Part shown: one piece after another, positions 9,018 to 17,298 of the stretch | Layout: every line of letters begins with the position of its first letter | Numbering within the stretch: the stretch's first letter is position 1 | Assembly: GCA_028284445.1 (NCBI GenBank) | Contig: JANQRS010000018.1 | Coordinates: 188,001-252,000 of the forward strand | Length of the DNA stretch: 64,000 bases | From: Calditrichia bacterium | GTDB taxonomy: Bacteria; Calditrichota; Calditrichia; RBG-13-44-9; J075 | Direction of reading: 5' to 3' | Position numbers and translations under genes: made by a program | Notes under the pieces: generated by a model | Database searches by the model: none | Seen by the model: only the letters and a program-made list of their open reading frames with translations | What the model was told of the DNA's origin: nothing

Positions 9018-9575
9018 ATGAAGCTTGGAAAGATCAATTGGTATCAGCTTTTCTTATACGGCGCCCTGGTGCTATTGGCCGTGCAGGTGCTTGTTTTGGT
9101 CCGCGAAAACAAGCAGTTGAAGGAAATGGTGATGGCCAGCGGTGTGGAGCAGGTAAAGGCCGGATCAGAATTCGCTAATATAGATGTGACGACCCTTGCC
9201 GGCGATCCTGCCCAAATCGATTTTCGCAGCGACTCAAGAAGCACCATCCTCTTCGTGTTCAGCACTAATTGCAAATACTGCAGCGAGAACCTTCCGAATT
9301 GGCAATCCATTTATGAACGCCATAAAGACACTTATCGCTTCGTCGCGATTTCCGATAGCCCGCCGGGTGATACACAGAAATACGTATTCGACAATAATCT
9401 GACCTACCCGGTCTACCTGCCGCAAGACAGCAATTTTCGGAAAGAATATCAGCTCGCGGGGGTACCGGAAACCCTCATCATCAATTCGGATGGCATTGTA
9501 GAAAACGTCTGGCTGGGGCTATTACAGGAAGATGCAATGAATGATTTACAGGTGCTACTGGCCTCAACTAACTAA
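9018..9575 (+). CDS. Membrane-anchored thioredoxin-fold protein, TlpA/ResA/MauD-like
   Basis: A 185-residue protein with one N-terminal membrane helix (about residues 9-27), a short linker and a periplasmic thioredoxin fold. The active site is a CKYC motif (about residues 83-86) following the strand ILFVFST, and the cis-proline loop is GVPET near residue 150. This matches TlpA/ResA and MauD, which reduce or form disulfides in exported proteins. It leads a four-gene plus-strand group: two secreted six-cysteine peptides and a MauE-like membrane protein follow. By analogy with MauE/MauD, which mature the disulfide-rich light chain of methylamine dehydrogenase, its substrate may be the two peptides. 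That is inference; reductase and oxidase directions cannot be told apart here. Confidence 0.85.
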   Translation: MKLGKINWYQLFLYGALVLLAVQVLVLVRENKQLKEMVMASGVEQVKAGSEFANIDVTTLAGDPAQIDFRSDSRSTILFVFSTNCKYCSENLPNWQSIYERHKDTYRFVAISDSPPGDTQKYVFDNNLTYPVYLPQDSNFRKEYQLAGVPETLIINSDGIVENVWLGLLQEDAMNDLQVLLASTN

Positions 9576-9641
9576 AACGACAAAACTGGCGGATTGAATG
9601 TTGGATTGGGACCGCAAATAAACCGCAACAAGGAGAATATC

Positions 9642-9863
9642 ATGAAAACAAAAAAATTCCTTAGATCGCTTTTTGGTTCCTTTCTAATGGCAACAATGAT
9701 TTTCGGCTTCACCGGTCTCGGCACTCTTCAGGCTGCCGGTAGCGGCGGCGACCCCGAATGCGGCTATCAGCAATGTAATGGTCAATATTACGTTTACAAT
9801 GGCAACGACTGTTGTGTATTGCTGCATCGTGATCGCACCTGTCTGCAGTTCTTTTGCTGGTAA
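9642..9863 (+). CDS. Secreted cysteine-rich mini-protein 1 (73 residues)
   Basis: The start is the ATG at 9642, with AAGGAG six bases upstream; an upstream in-frame ATG at 9594 lacks a ribosome-binding site. Residues 1-31 are a signal peptide (KTKKFLRSLFGSF, then a hydrophobic core, cleavage near LQA-AG). The mature part of about 42 residues has six cysteines at positions 40, 45, 57, 58, 67 and 72 and ends in FCW. It shares with its neighbour the block YYV-x(3-5)-DCCVL-h-H and the terminal Cys-Trp. Six cysteines would allow three disulfides or metal/cofactor binding. I know no named family that fits. It sits 66 bases after the TlpA-like gene. Confidence 0.8.
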   Translation: MKTKKFLRSLFGSFLMATMIFGFTGLGTLQAAGSGGDPECGYQQCNGQYYVYNGNDCCVLLHRDRTCLQFFCW

Positions 9864-10061
9864 TCTACGAAGGCCAAACAACGGCAAACAACGATTAATT
9901 GACTTGAATAGATAAAGCTTGAGGTCCCGGCCAACATTCTCTGCCACAATTTTCAAGATAGCATTTGCATTAGTGCGCGAACATTGTCGCGACTATCAGG
10001 ACGGGGAAAAACATTATGTAATCGGCAGCAGGGCACTGGCTACATCCATATCATCTCATGC

Positions 10062-10068
10062 AAAGGAG
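10062..10068 (+). promoter_or_regulatory. Shine-Dalgarno that fixes the start of peptide 2
   Basis: AAAGGAG lies six bases before ATG 10075. The frame is open further upstream to 9919, but that part has no ribosome-binding site and no signal-peptide character, so the site decides the start. Confidence 0.65.
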
Positions 10069-10074
10069 TTTATC

Positions 10075-10281
10075 ATGAAGGTAAAAAAATTCTTAAAAGC
10101 GATGTTCAGTTCATTTCTATTTGCAACACTGGTATTCGGATTTAGTACCGTTCAGGCAGCAGGATCTGCTGGCTCCGGCGCCTGTGGCAATCAAGGCAAC
10201 GGCTGTTACTACGTTCAATCAGGTGACTGTTGCGTATTGATTCATGGTCCGCGGTCTTGTCAATCGGGCTGGTGCTGGTAA
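10075..10281 (+). CDS. Secreted cysteine-rich mini-protein 2 (68 residues), paralogue of the first
   Basis: A 68-residue product beginning MKVKKFLKAMFSSF. The signal peptide is close to that of the preceding peptide and ends near VQA-AG; the mature part is about 40 residues with six cysteines at 37, 44, 52, 53, 62 and 67. GCYYV, DCCVLIH and the terminal WCW align with peptide 1 (YYV, DCCVLLH, FCW), while the spacers differ, so the pair arose by an old duplication under constraint on cysteines, the paired Cys-Cys, and the final tryptophan. The gene lies 211 bases after peptide 1 and 232 before the MauE-like gene. Candidate roles: bacteriocin-like peptide, structural mini-protein or cofactor-bearing redox subunit. 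None is proven. Confidence 0.8.
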   Translation: MKVKKFLKAMFSSFLFATLVFGFSTVQAAGSAGSGACGNQGNGCYYVQSGDCCVLIHGPRSCQSGWCW

Positions 10282-10513
10282 TTTTCAGATAGAATTGTTG
10301 TTTGTCTTTCAAATAATTAAGTAAATCGTAGTTTCATGACAACCAGTGTCCTCTGCCAAGATAATTGATCGCCATGCAATAGCAACGTCGAACTGGTCAT
10401 CACATGGAAAGTAATTCAGTATTCTCCAGTTTCCGTCCGTGGTGGACAGCATTTCCACCCGGACGGTTACCAGCACACCAGACAGCAATGTAAAACCCCA
10501 ATGGAATTCGAAA

Positions 10514-11005
10514 ATGAAAAAAAGCTCAATAAAGAATATATTGTATGGAATTTTGCGGTTATCTTGTGGTATCATCCTTGCATTTGCCGGTCTGGCAAAA
10601 ATGTTTAGCCTCGATCCCTTTGCCCAGGAAATCTCTTCGCTGTCCGAAACCATTGGACTTTCGATCATAGTAGGGCCAGCCGGTACGGCAATGCTAATCG
10701 CTATCATACTCAGCACGCTGGAATTCCTGGTGGGTAGCTTGCTAATCAGCGGCAAATGGATGGAAAGGGTTCTGCCCGCAACAACGGTGCTGATCTTCGG
10801 GTTCCTGATTGTCAATTTTTATCGCATCATCGCGGGATCGGATGGCAGTTGTCATTGCTTTGGTCAATTCGCTGAAACCACATATAGTGAAATTCTCATC
10901 CTTGATTTCCTAATGCTGTTCGCGGTCCTTGCTTTGCTCGCCAATCAAGCCAGTTCAAACAACTCATATCACAACAAAGAAAAATCTATAGAGCACGTAC
11001 AATGA
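10514..11005 (+). CDS. MauE/DoxX-like redox-associated membrane protein
   Basis: A 163-residue membrane protein from ATG 10514 (MKKSSIKNILYG); the frame is open upstream to 10439, but those codons look non-coding. Four hydrophobic helices are visible, with the family hallmarks: RLxxGxxLxFAGLAKMF in helix 1, a glutamate in the third helix region (STLEFLVGSLLISG), and a CHCFG motif (about residue 115) before the last helix. CxCFG is the conserved cysteine motif of MauE-type proteins, which cooperate with the MauD thioredoxin in forming disulfides in an exported partner. Its place after a TlpA/MauD-like protein and two cysteine-rich exported peptides fits that role. No clear Shine-Dalgarno is seen before this ATG, so coupling with upstream genes is unclear. 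Confidence 0.82.
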   Translation: MKKSSIKNILYGILRLSCGIILAFAGLAKMFSLDPFAQEISSLSETIGLSIIVGPAGTAMLIAIILSTLEFLVGSLLISGKWMERVLPATTVLIFGFLIVNFYRIIAGSDGSCHCFGQFAETTYSEILILDFLMLFAVLALLANQASSNNSYHNKEKSIEHVQ

Positions 11006-11037
11006 TCGGTTGAACGCCGAAGCCTAATTCCCGTATC

Positions 11038-11598
11038 TTACTCCCCCAACAACGCATCAATGCGGGCCAGCAGCGAGGAATTACGCTCACGCTCGCGAAT
11101 GGCCTTCAGGTATTTATTGGCAATTGAATCGACTTTCTTGTTACCTAAACAGTCTTCCAGCAAATCCAAAACTGCGCTGCGATATTCATACAGTTCAGTA
11201 CCCTCATAACATCGCTCGTTGCGCAATCCGTAATAATAGAGATGTTCTTCTGCTTTCATTCGCTTCTTCAGAAGCCACCATTTGAAAGATCCGCGATCCT
11301 CAATTTCTGCCATATGCATGGCGCAGCCAATGGTATTCAACAAATCGAAATGCTCCTGACGAATGGGTCTGAGGGGAAGCTCATAAAGATGTGAGGTAAT
11401 TACCTCTTTCTTGTAGCGCCCTTCAAACGCGTTTAGCAAGGCATCGAAGAGATCGGGATACATGTTTCTATATTTTTCACTCTCCAGTTCAACATTTGCA
11501 CGGGTCACCAGGTATTCAGCGGTTAGGGTATCATTCTGCGCGTCGGCAGAAGACAACAATACAACTACGAATGATATAATTAGAAATAGTCTTTCCAT
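11038..11598 (-). CDS. Exported protein of unknown function (186 residues)
   Basis: The start is set at ATG 11598 because the product then opens with a good signal peptide (MERLFLIISFVVVLLSSADA, cleavage before QND) and AAGAAAG lies upstream; an upstream ATG at 11646 would bury the signal. The mature protein is helical and charged with four cysteines (IGCAMHM; NERCYEG; LEDCLGN). I do not recognise a family. It converges on the MauE-like gene with 32 bases between stop codons, so it is not in that operon. Confidence 0.65.
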   Translation of the reverse strand: MERLFLIISFVVVLLSSADAQNDTLTAEYLVTRANVELESEKYRNMYPDLFDALLNAFEGRYKKEVITSHLYELPLRPIRQEHFDLLNTIGCAMHMAEIEDRGSFKWWLLKKRMKAEEHLYYYGLRNERCYEGTELYEYRSAVLDLLEDCLGNKKVDSIANKYLKAIRERERNSSLLARIDALLGE

Positions 11599-11757
11599 CT
11601 TTCTTGTCTCGAACAATCGGGTAAACAGAATATGCCTCCATACCATCAGCAGGAAGCGCAGCGAAGTTGGCTAATATCGACAAAAGTGATTGATAAGACA
11701 GTATAAGGTGGAAAGAACGGATAGGATTGATTTTACGCACCATCCTAAGATGGCGTT

Positions 11758-12603
11758 TTAATATTGATATTCGAAATGGGTAATCTCGCCACGCCAATAA
11801 GCGAACTTTCCTTCAGGCAGGTGCCACTCGACAGTGCCGGAAGATGGCACATGCATACTATCCTGCAGCACATATTCACCCAGATGACAGGTCCAGGGCG
11901 TTGCAAGATACTCGCCGTCTACAGCGCGATAGCGGTCCGCTGCAAAAATACGGGTCACTTCGCCTGTCTCAGCGAAATGAAATACCAGTGAAGCAGAATT
12001 GTCTCCATCGCGGATGGTCGCCGAAGCGCTGGAAGCATCAATTGGCTGCCACTCGACACCCTGAGAAGGCAGCATTGCCGTTGGAAACCATACTGCTTCC
12101 GCCAGGTAACGCTGTAGGGCAGCAGCATTCAGCTCAGGATCATCGGCTTCATCAACAACAGGGAAAATCCCGGCAAGCTTGCCCGTCATCGCAGCAGCAC
12201 CATTCCGATAGACGTCCCGAACATTCACCTTGAACCAGGCAATCATGTTGATCCGGGCGTTCCATACAAATCCGGACTGCGACGGGAAAAAATGCTGAAT
12301 AGCATGCATGTCCGACCACTCACTTGCCTCCGGTGTCGTGCGAAAGCCGCCAAATTGATAGAGCTTTGCTTCGCGGATCAGTGATTGCCCGTCACGCAGC
12401 GCATAGCGGAAGTATCTTCGTACCGGCTGCGGCAAACTGTCGACTTCGGATAAATCCACAACTCCCTGCTCACTCTCAAGCCTTTCTTCCTGAAGATGTT
12501 TAATGATGCTTGTTGTATCATGCTTCCATATCTCGGCGCCAACCCAGGTTGTGATCATCACTCCGATGAACAATCCGCAGAGCAAAAATATTGTAAATTT
12601 CAT
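11758..12603 (-). CDS. DUF6544-like membrane-anchored protein
   Basis: A 281-residue product from ATG 12603, beginning with one membrane helix (MKFTIFLLCGLFIGVMITTW); an ATG at 12666 would add 21 residues. The soluble part carries the hallmarks of the DUF6544 (formerly DUF6920) family: LPQPVRRYFRYAL, then F-P-S-Q-S-GFVWNA, then RYLAEAVWFPTAMLP. Members occur widely, often as single genes; their biochemical role is not known to me. It probably faces the periplasm. It lies 111 bases upstream of the 186-residue exported protein gene on the same strand. Confidence 0.75.
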   Translation of the reverse strand: MKFTIFLLCGLFIGVMITTWVGAEIWKHDTTSIIKHLQEERLESEQGVVDLSEVDSLPQPVRRYFRYALRDGQSLIREAKLYQFGGFRTTPEASEWSDMHAIQHFFPSQSGFVWNARINMIAWFKVNVRDVYRNGAAAMTGKLAGIFPVVDEADDPELNAAALQRYLAEAVWFPTAMLPSQGVEWQPIDASSASATIRDGDNSASLVFHFAETGEVTRIFAADRYRAVDGEYLATPWTCHLGEYVLQDSMHVPSSGTVEWHLPEGKFAYWRGEITHFEYQY

Positions 12604-12803
12604 TCTATCTAATGTCCTGTTTCTAATGTCCGTTTTGATAAGATACGAATATGACGGCTTTTCCATTGCCTCTTATTATTCGCACAGTCAAGTATATTGA
12701 GTAAAGCAAACAGAAGAAACGGATTTCGAAATATGATATTGCAATTGATGAGAAGTATCGGTAATAAACAGCTATTCTGTTTAACGCCAGGAAGTAAATG
12801 CGC

Positions 12804-13262
12804 CTAATTGGCCACCCGTTCCCGCTTCACGACGTCATAAATATATCCTTGAACGCCGGCATTCTTCTCGCCGCGAATGATGCCCGGTACTGAAGACACC
12901 TTCAACTGACTCTCCGTTTGCCAAACGACGGTGCCGCGAGCAACCGCATCTTCAAAAACCACTTCATCTTTGACGAGATCATATACAAAGAACCGCACAG
13001 TGGCAAAGGGCGATCCCTGGCGGTTCTTTATCTGAGTTTTTATCAAGACAAAATTGCTATCGGCGCTTGGCTCACTGGTAACGGGAGAGCCCTGAAATTT
13101 TTGCTGCGCCGCTGCCATCGCATTGTCCATCTTACTCTCGAAGCTGCTGCCACTTTCCGTCGCTACGGGTTTTTGTCCACTGTTAAGGCAAGCGGTTAAT
13201 ATACCGAAGCCAAGCCAAAACATGATTGCAATGATCATTTGTCTGTAAAGAGCATTCTTCAT
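12804..13262 (-). CDS. Small lipoprotein of unknown function
   Basis: A 152-residue protein with a type II signal peptide: a hydrophobic stretch followed by the lipobox LTAC at residues 22-25. A serine/glutamine-rich linker follows, then a beta-rich domain (NFVLIKTQIKN; PFATVRFFVYDL; VVFEDAVARGTVVW). No known family is apparent. The gene is isolated, with 137-159 bases of non-coding DNA on both sides, facing away from the flanking DUF6544 gene on the same strand. Confidence 0.65.
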   Translation of the reverse strand: MKNALYRQMIIAIMFWLGFGILTACLNSGQKPVATESGSSFESKMDNAMAAAQQKFQGSPVTSEPSADSNFVLIKTQIKNRQGSPFATVRFFVYDLVKDEVVFEDAVARGTVVWQTESQLKVSSVPGIIRGEKNAGVQGYIYDVVKRERVAN

Positions 13263-13421
13263 ATCACGCCTTCTCTAGAATTCAAGAACTATTTTTCGCA
13301 AAACTTTTCAAAAATCATGCTCCCATAAAATAATGCCGCGAGGCACATAAGGAATATTCAGGATAAAATCCTTCTCATTCCTATATACCTCGCAGCCTGG
13401 GTGAGGGAGGGTTGAGGAGAT

Positions 13422-16400
13422 CTATTTTATCAACAACATCCGTTTTGTTGCAGTGTAGTCTTTGGTTTTCAAACGATAAAAATAAGTGCCGCTGGCCACA
13501 GATTGTCCGCTGCTGCTTTTGCCATCCCAAACAACTTCATAGGTCCCTGCTAATTGGGATTTACCTGAAACCAGGGTGCGAACCAATTGCCCACGAATAT
13601 TATAGACTGTAATACTCACATCGCTCACTGCCGGTAGACTGTATTTGATAGTCGTTTCGGGATTAAAGGGATTGGGATAGTTCTGTGCCAGGTCAAACGC
13701 CGATACCGGCCCGGAGGACGTTTCAATTGAGGTGGCGGTACCCTGGATGACCAGGTTGTCGACAATCCATCCCCAGCCAGTAACAAAGGGATCAGCGAAC
13801 AGGCGAAAGCGCACCAGAAGCGTATCACCAGCGCTGAAAACATTGAGCATATCAATCGTTTGTGTTTTGAAAAGCGACGGCGTCGCTGGGCCTCCGGCTC
13901 CGACGGCCAACCATTCCGGTTCACCCCGAACATCATAGCCATCGGCCAGTGGCTGCCAGGTAGTGCCAAAGTCATTGCTGCCTTCAACCACGACATAATC
14001 GTAGAAACTATCATCGCCAAAGACAGATCCCTGCTCACCGGCCTCAATCAGAGCAATATCATCGTATTGAAGTGTCGCATTACCGGTAGCAACCACAATT
14101 GGTACGGCCAGGGTAGCGCTGATGTCGGAGTTATTCGCATATGGATTTGCAGACCCCAATCCGGTGCTGCTAAATCCGCTTGGCGTTGAAAAAGAGAGGC
14201 CATCAAGGAGAAAGTCATTGCTGACGGCATCAAAATCGTTGCTATAACTGGCAGCGGCCGGTTGCAAGGCAAACACCTCAACCTCTGTCACGCCTGATGT
14301 CAACTCGTTACCGTCAATATAAGAGCGGACTTCGAGCGTGGCGTTACGAGTTTGGGTCGTTGGCACGATCAAGGAGATAGTAGTATCTTTGCGGGCACTA
14401 TTTGCACCAAGCGCTACAGATTTCACATCGTCCACATAAACAAAGCTGGAGTCGTAGGCCGAACGCAAAGAGAGTGTTGACGTAACACGACCGTTGGCTC
14501 CGCCCTGCACATCACCGACCAGCGGACCGAGTGTTACCGGCGGAGGCTCATAGCCATCCAGCTCCGGGAAAGCCACGGACCAGACACCGCGTCCATGTGT
14601 TGCCACAACAACCTCATCATTGACAACCCGCATTTGCCACACAGCCGTAGCCGGAAAACCATTGTCGGCATACGCCCAGTTCAGCCCGCCGTCTGTAGAT
14701 TCAAAAATGCCGATCTCGGTACCGGCCCAGATACGGTTCTCGTCAAATGGAAGTACCAGCAAACTATAGGTTGCGACGTTCGGGAATCCGTTCGAACTAC
14801 TAGCGTTGCTGCCGAACCCGGAGAGCTCTTCCCAGGTTAAACCAAGATCGGTTGTGCGAAAGATCTTTGGTGAATTGGAGAAAGAAAACAGCGCATAGGC
14901 AGTATTCTCTTCCGTCGGATGTGTCGCCAATCCGGTAACGGCCCCAAGTGGCGTAGCTGGTACGCTGGTTGTGCTAAAGCTGCTGCCGCCATTTGTGGAA
15001 ACGAAGAGCGGGTTCGCAGCGGTTAAGCTTGCCCCGGCCCAGACCACATCCGGTGTGGCCAGCGAGATGCGAACATTCGCTTCTGCAAAGCCATCACTGG
15101 AGATCCAACCATTCGGCATCGGAATAAGGGACCAGGAACCGGCAAAGTCAGTAGATCGCACCAGACCATCGGATGACACTGTAAACACCAAATCAGGATC
15201 TTGCTTGGAGCTGGCAATCCGTGTTAGAAAGGTGCCAAAGCCAATACCGGGACTGACATTTGCCCAGGTCTGTCCACCATCGAGGCTGCGGAAAATATTG
15301 TTGAACTGCGACGACTCCAGAATCTTGTCCGGATTATGATAGTGCCAGGCCGCTTCAAAGCCGTCACCACTCGGTGCGGCAACCCAGTCGCTATTGGCAT
15401 CGGCATCTTCCGGTGAGAGCCAACTACCGTTATCCTGGGTACCGCCGATGTAGCGGTCTGCGCCATTCATCTTATCAGCACCATAGAACTGCGTGGTGTT
15501 GAGACCCTTTAGGGTTGTGCCTTGAGGATCATCCGGGCTATTGAAGGTATCACCGGTTTGGGTAAATGTGTCTCCGCCGTCATCGGAGAAGGCGATGCCG
15601 CCATCATTAGCGTTCAGGAAGCGAAAATCTTCATTCACACCAGTTGGTACCAGCACGATATTGTGATGATCCACGTGTACGCCTTTGCTGATTCCGCCAT
15701 ATTGTCCATACCCATCGGTTACCGGGGTCATTACCGTTCTATTGTCGCTACCAATATCGATTTGTATGATGTCGATACCGCCGACAAAAACAATGTCAGG
15801 ATTGAACGGATGGACAGCAATGGTGTTGTCGTACCATCCCTGCCCACCCAGCCAAGAGATGTTATTGCCGTTACTAGCGGTTGCGAGTATCCAGGACTCA
15901 CCGCCATTACGTGATATGTATAAATCGGAACTACCAAAACCACGCTCAGCCGAAAAATAGAGACGCGAGGTATCTGTCGGGGCGATGGCGATTTCCATAC
16001 GCCCGATGCCTTGCCCAATCCCGGTAGATATTTCTTGCCAGGTTATGCCGCCATCTGTTGATTTGATGACGCCGTTGCCGTTACGGGTCGCATATTGCGT
16101 ATCAAAATTCAATGGATTGGCAATCAGGTGTTGAATATCGCCGGTAGTTGAACTGTCATAGGTCTTGCTCCAGCTTGTGCCCCCGTCTGTGCTACGATAA
16201 ATAGCAGATGTCCGCCCCCCGCCATTGACGCGTCGGCTGGATACCGTGGCAACTATGAGGATGTTGGCATCCTCCGGATCTACGATCATGCGCATGATAT
16301 TGGCGAAATCGGGATTGGTCGCTGACTCTGCCAGCTGCTCCCAGGTGGTCCCGCGATCGGTAGATTTCCAGATGCCGTTTCCGGCCACAAATGCAAATGA

Positions 16401-17015
16401 GCCGAATCCTTCTCCGGTTCCGACATACATGGTATCTGAATCCGAGTTTGCCATCACGATAGTCGTCGTTGCCATATTTGGCAGATCGGCAGTGATGTTT
16501 TCCCAGGTGCTGCCGGCATCTGTTGTTTTCCAGACGCCACCACCGGCTGAGCCGACATACCAGGTGTCAAGATTCGGATCGGAGCGATCAACAACAATGT
16601 CACGAGCACGACCAGCCACATTCCCCGGTCCACGCTCAATCCAGGGCAAATCTGTTCGCGCAGCCGGACGACTCAGGAAGCGTGTAGAACTCAGTTTCCG
16701 CGCTTTCAACAATTCATCCACCGCATAATTCTGCGGATAGGTCGGCGCATCTTCACCAGCCTTGGTTCTGATCGCTTTATGATATTCAGCAAAGCGATTT
16801 GGTTGATCTTTGCGTACATGTCCCTTGACCTTGCGCTTCCGCTCGGACATGATCTTCTGGGCAGTCTTTTTCTTCACCATACTGCTTTGCAATGTATTAT
16901 CGCTATTGGAAGTCAAAAGACCACTCGTATTTCTGATACCATCCTGCAGGAATACTATTGCAAGCAAGGCAATAAAAATGAAGGTCCATCCGACCGCTGT
17001 TCGTTTTTTCAACAT
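13422..17015 (-). CDS. Secreted BNR/sortilin-type beta-propeller protein with type-IX-style C-terminal domain
   Basis: A 1197-residue exported protein. It has an N-terminal signal/anchor (about residues 9-27) and a basic pro-region, then many Asp-box/BNR repeats of the form STDGGxTW (about residues 105-800: KSTDRGTTWEQL, RSTDGGTSWSKTY, STDGGLNWAY and others), which build one or two VPS10/sialidase-like propellers. A beta-sandwich region follows (about 830-1090), and the end is a FlgD-like sorting domain: DLAQNYPNPFNPETTIKY, VYNIRGQLVRTLV, SGTYFYRLKT and a basic-hydrophobic tail. Catalytic sialidase residues are not evident, so a binding or structural role is likelier. Secretion through a type IX system is inferred from the tail; no such secretion gene is in the window. 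Confidence 0.85.
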   Translation of the reverse strand: MLKKRTAVGWTFIFIALLAIVFLQDGIRNTSGLLTSNSDNTLQSSMVKKKTAQKIMSERKRKVKGHVRKDQPNRFAEYHKAIRTKAGEDAPTYPQNYAVDELLKARKLSSTRFLSRPAARTDLPWIERGPGNVAGRARDIVVDRSDPNLDTWYVGSAGGGVWKTTDAGSTWENITADLPNMATTTIVMANSDSDTMYVGTGEGFGSFAFVAGNGIWKSTDRGTTWEQLAESATNPDFANIMRMIVDPEDANILIVATVSSRRVNGGGRTSAIYRSTDGGTSWSKTYDSSTTGDIQHLIANPLNFDTQYATRNGNGVIKSTDGGITWQEISTGIGQGIGRMEIAIAPTDTSRLYFSAERGFGSSDLYISRNGGESWILATASNGNNISWLGGQGWYDNTIAVHPFNPDIVFVGGIDIIQIDIGSDNRTVMTPVTDGYGQYGGISKGVHVDHHNIVLVPTGVNEDFRFLNANDGGIAFSDDGGDTFTQTGDTFNSPDDPQGTTLKGLNTTQFYGADKMNGADRYIGGTQDNGSWLSPEDADANSDWVAAPSGDGFEAAWHYHNPDKILESSQFNNIFRSLDGGQTWANVSPGIGFGTFLTRIASSKQDPDLVFTVSSDGLVRSTDFAGSWSLIPMPNGWISSDGFAEANVRISLATPDVVWAGASLTAANPLFVSTNGGSSFSTTSVPATPLGAVTGLATHPTEENTAYALFSFSNSPKIFRTTDLGLTWEELSGFGSNASSSNGFPNVATYSLLVLPFDENRIWAGTEIGIFESTDGGLNWAYADNGFPATAVWQMRVVNDEVVVATHGRGVWSVAFPELDGYEPPPVTLGPLVGDVQGGANGRVTSTLSLRSAYDSSFVYVDDVKSVALGANSARKDTTISLIVPTTQTRNATLEVRSYIDGNELTSGVTEVEVFALQPAAASYSNDFDAVSNDFLLDGLSFSTPSGFSSTGLGSANPYANNSDISATLAVPIVVATGNATLQYDDIALIEAGEQGSVFGDDSFYDYVVVEGSNDFGTTWQPLADGYDVRGEPEWLAVGAGGPATPSLFKTQTIDMLNVFSAGDTLLVRFRLFADPFVTGWGWIVDNLVIQGTATSIETSSGPVSAFDLAQNYPNPFNPETTIKYSLPAVSDVSITVYNIRGQLVRTLVSGKSQLAGTYEVVWDGKSSSGQSVASGTYFYRLKTKDYTATKRMLLIK

Positions 17016-17170
17016 GATAGTTTCTCCTGATTCAAACGGGCTTAATGGCTATTTGCCCACCTACTACAAACCGGCGAATCAAAAACCCTATGTGACGGAA
17101 AAATCAAACAGAAAAATTCTCAACAGGAAAAACTCCAAAAAATAATTCCAAAAGAGCCTAAAACCTCTCG

Positions 17171-17210
17171 ACACAGATGCCCACGGACTTTCACCGATAA
17201 ACACAGATGG
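17171..17210. repeat. CACAGAT-type dispersed repeat
   Basis: Irregular direct copies of a short motif about every 11-12 bases: ACACAGATGC, CCACGGACTT, TCACCGATAA, ACACAGATGG. It sits in the 283-base gap between the BNR protein start and the TonB receptor stop. Arrays of this look are scattered in intergenic DNA of many environmental bacteria (general knowledge); related arrays with different core motifs occur at 25672-25770 and 30232-30337. Confidence 0.6.
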
Positions 17211-17249
17211 AAAAGCAGCTTAAAAGATCCAAAGCTGTAGATTTTTGGA

Positions 17250-17287
17250 ATTTTCCTTGTTGGAATTTTTCCTGTTGGAATTTGGAG
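17250..17287. repeat. TTGGAATTTTTCCTG-type tandem repeat
   Basis: Three near-copies of TTGGAATTT separated by TTCCTTG and TTCCTG lie just 3' of the TonB receptor stop. The same motif in direct or inverted form occurs at 17109-17151, 35827-35850, 36000-36025 and 43427-43457, always between genes. When translated it gives a false LEFFLLEFG peptide. Confidence 0.6.
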
Positions 17288-17298
17288 AGTTTGGTCTG

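Noticed and set aside
9594..9641. N-terminal extension of cysteine-rich peptide 1
   Set aside because: The extension has no signal-peptide character; AAGGAG at 9630-9635 fixes the start at 9642.
9919..10074. N-terminal extension of cysteine-rich peptide 2
   Set aside because: It would bury the signal peptide; the ribosome-binding site at 10062-10068 fixes the start at 10075.
13625..14047. Shadow frames inside the BNR-propeller gene (several of 60-170 codons on both strands)
   Set aside because: All lie within a continuous 1197-codon gene with clear domain motifs; their products have random-looking composition.
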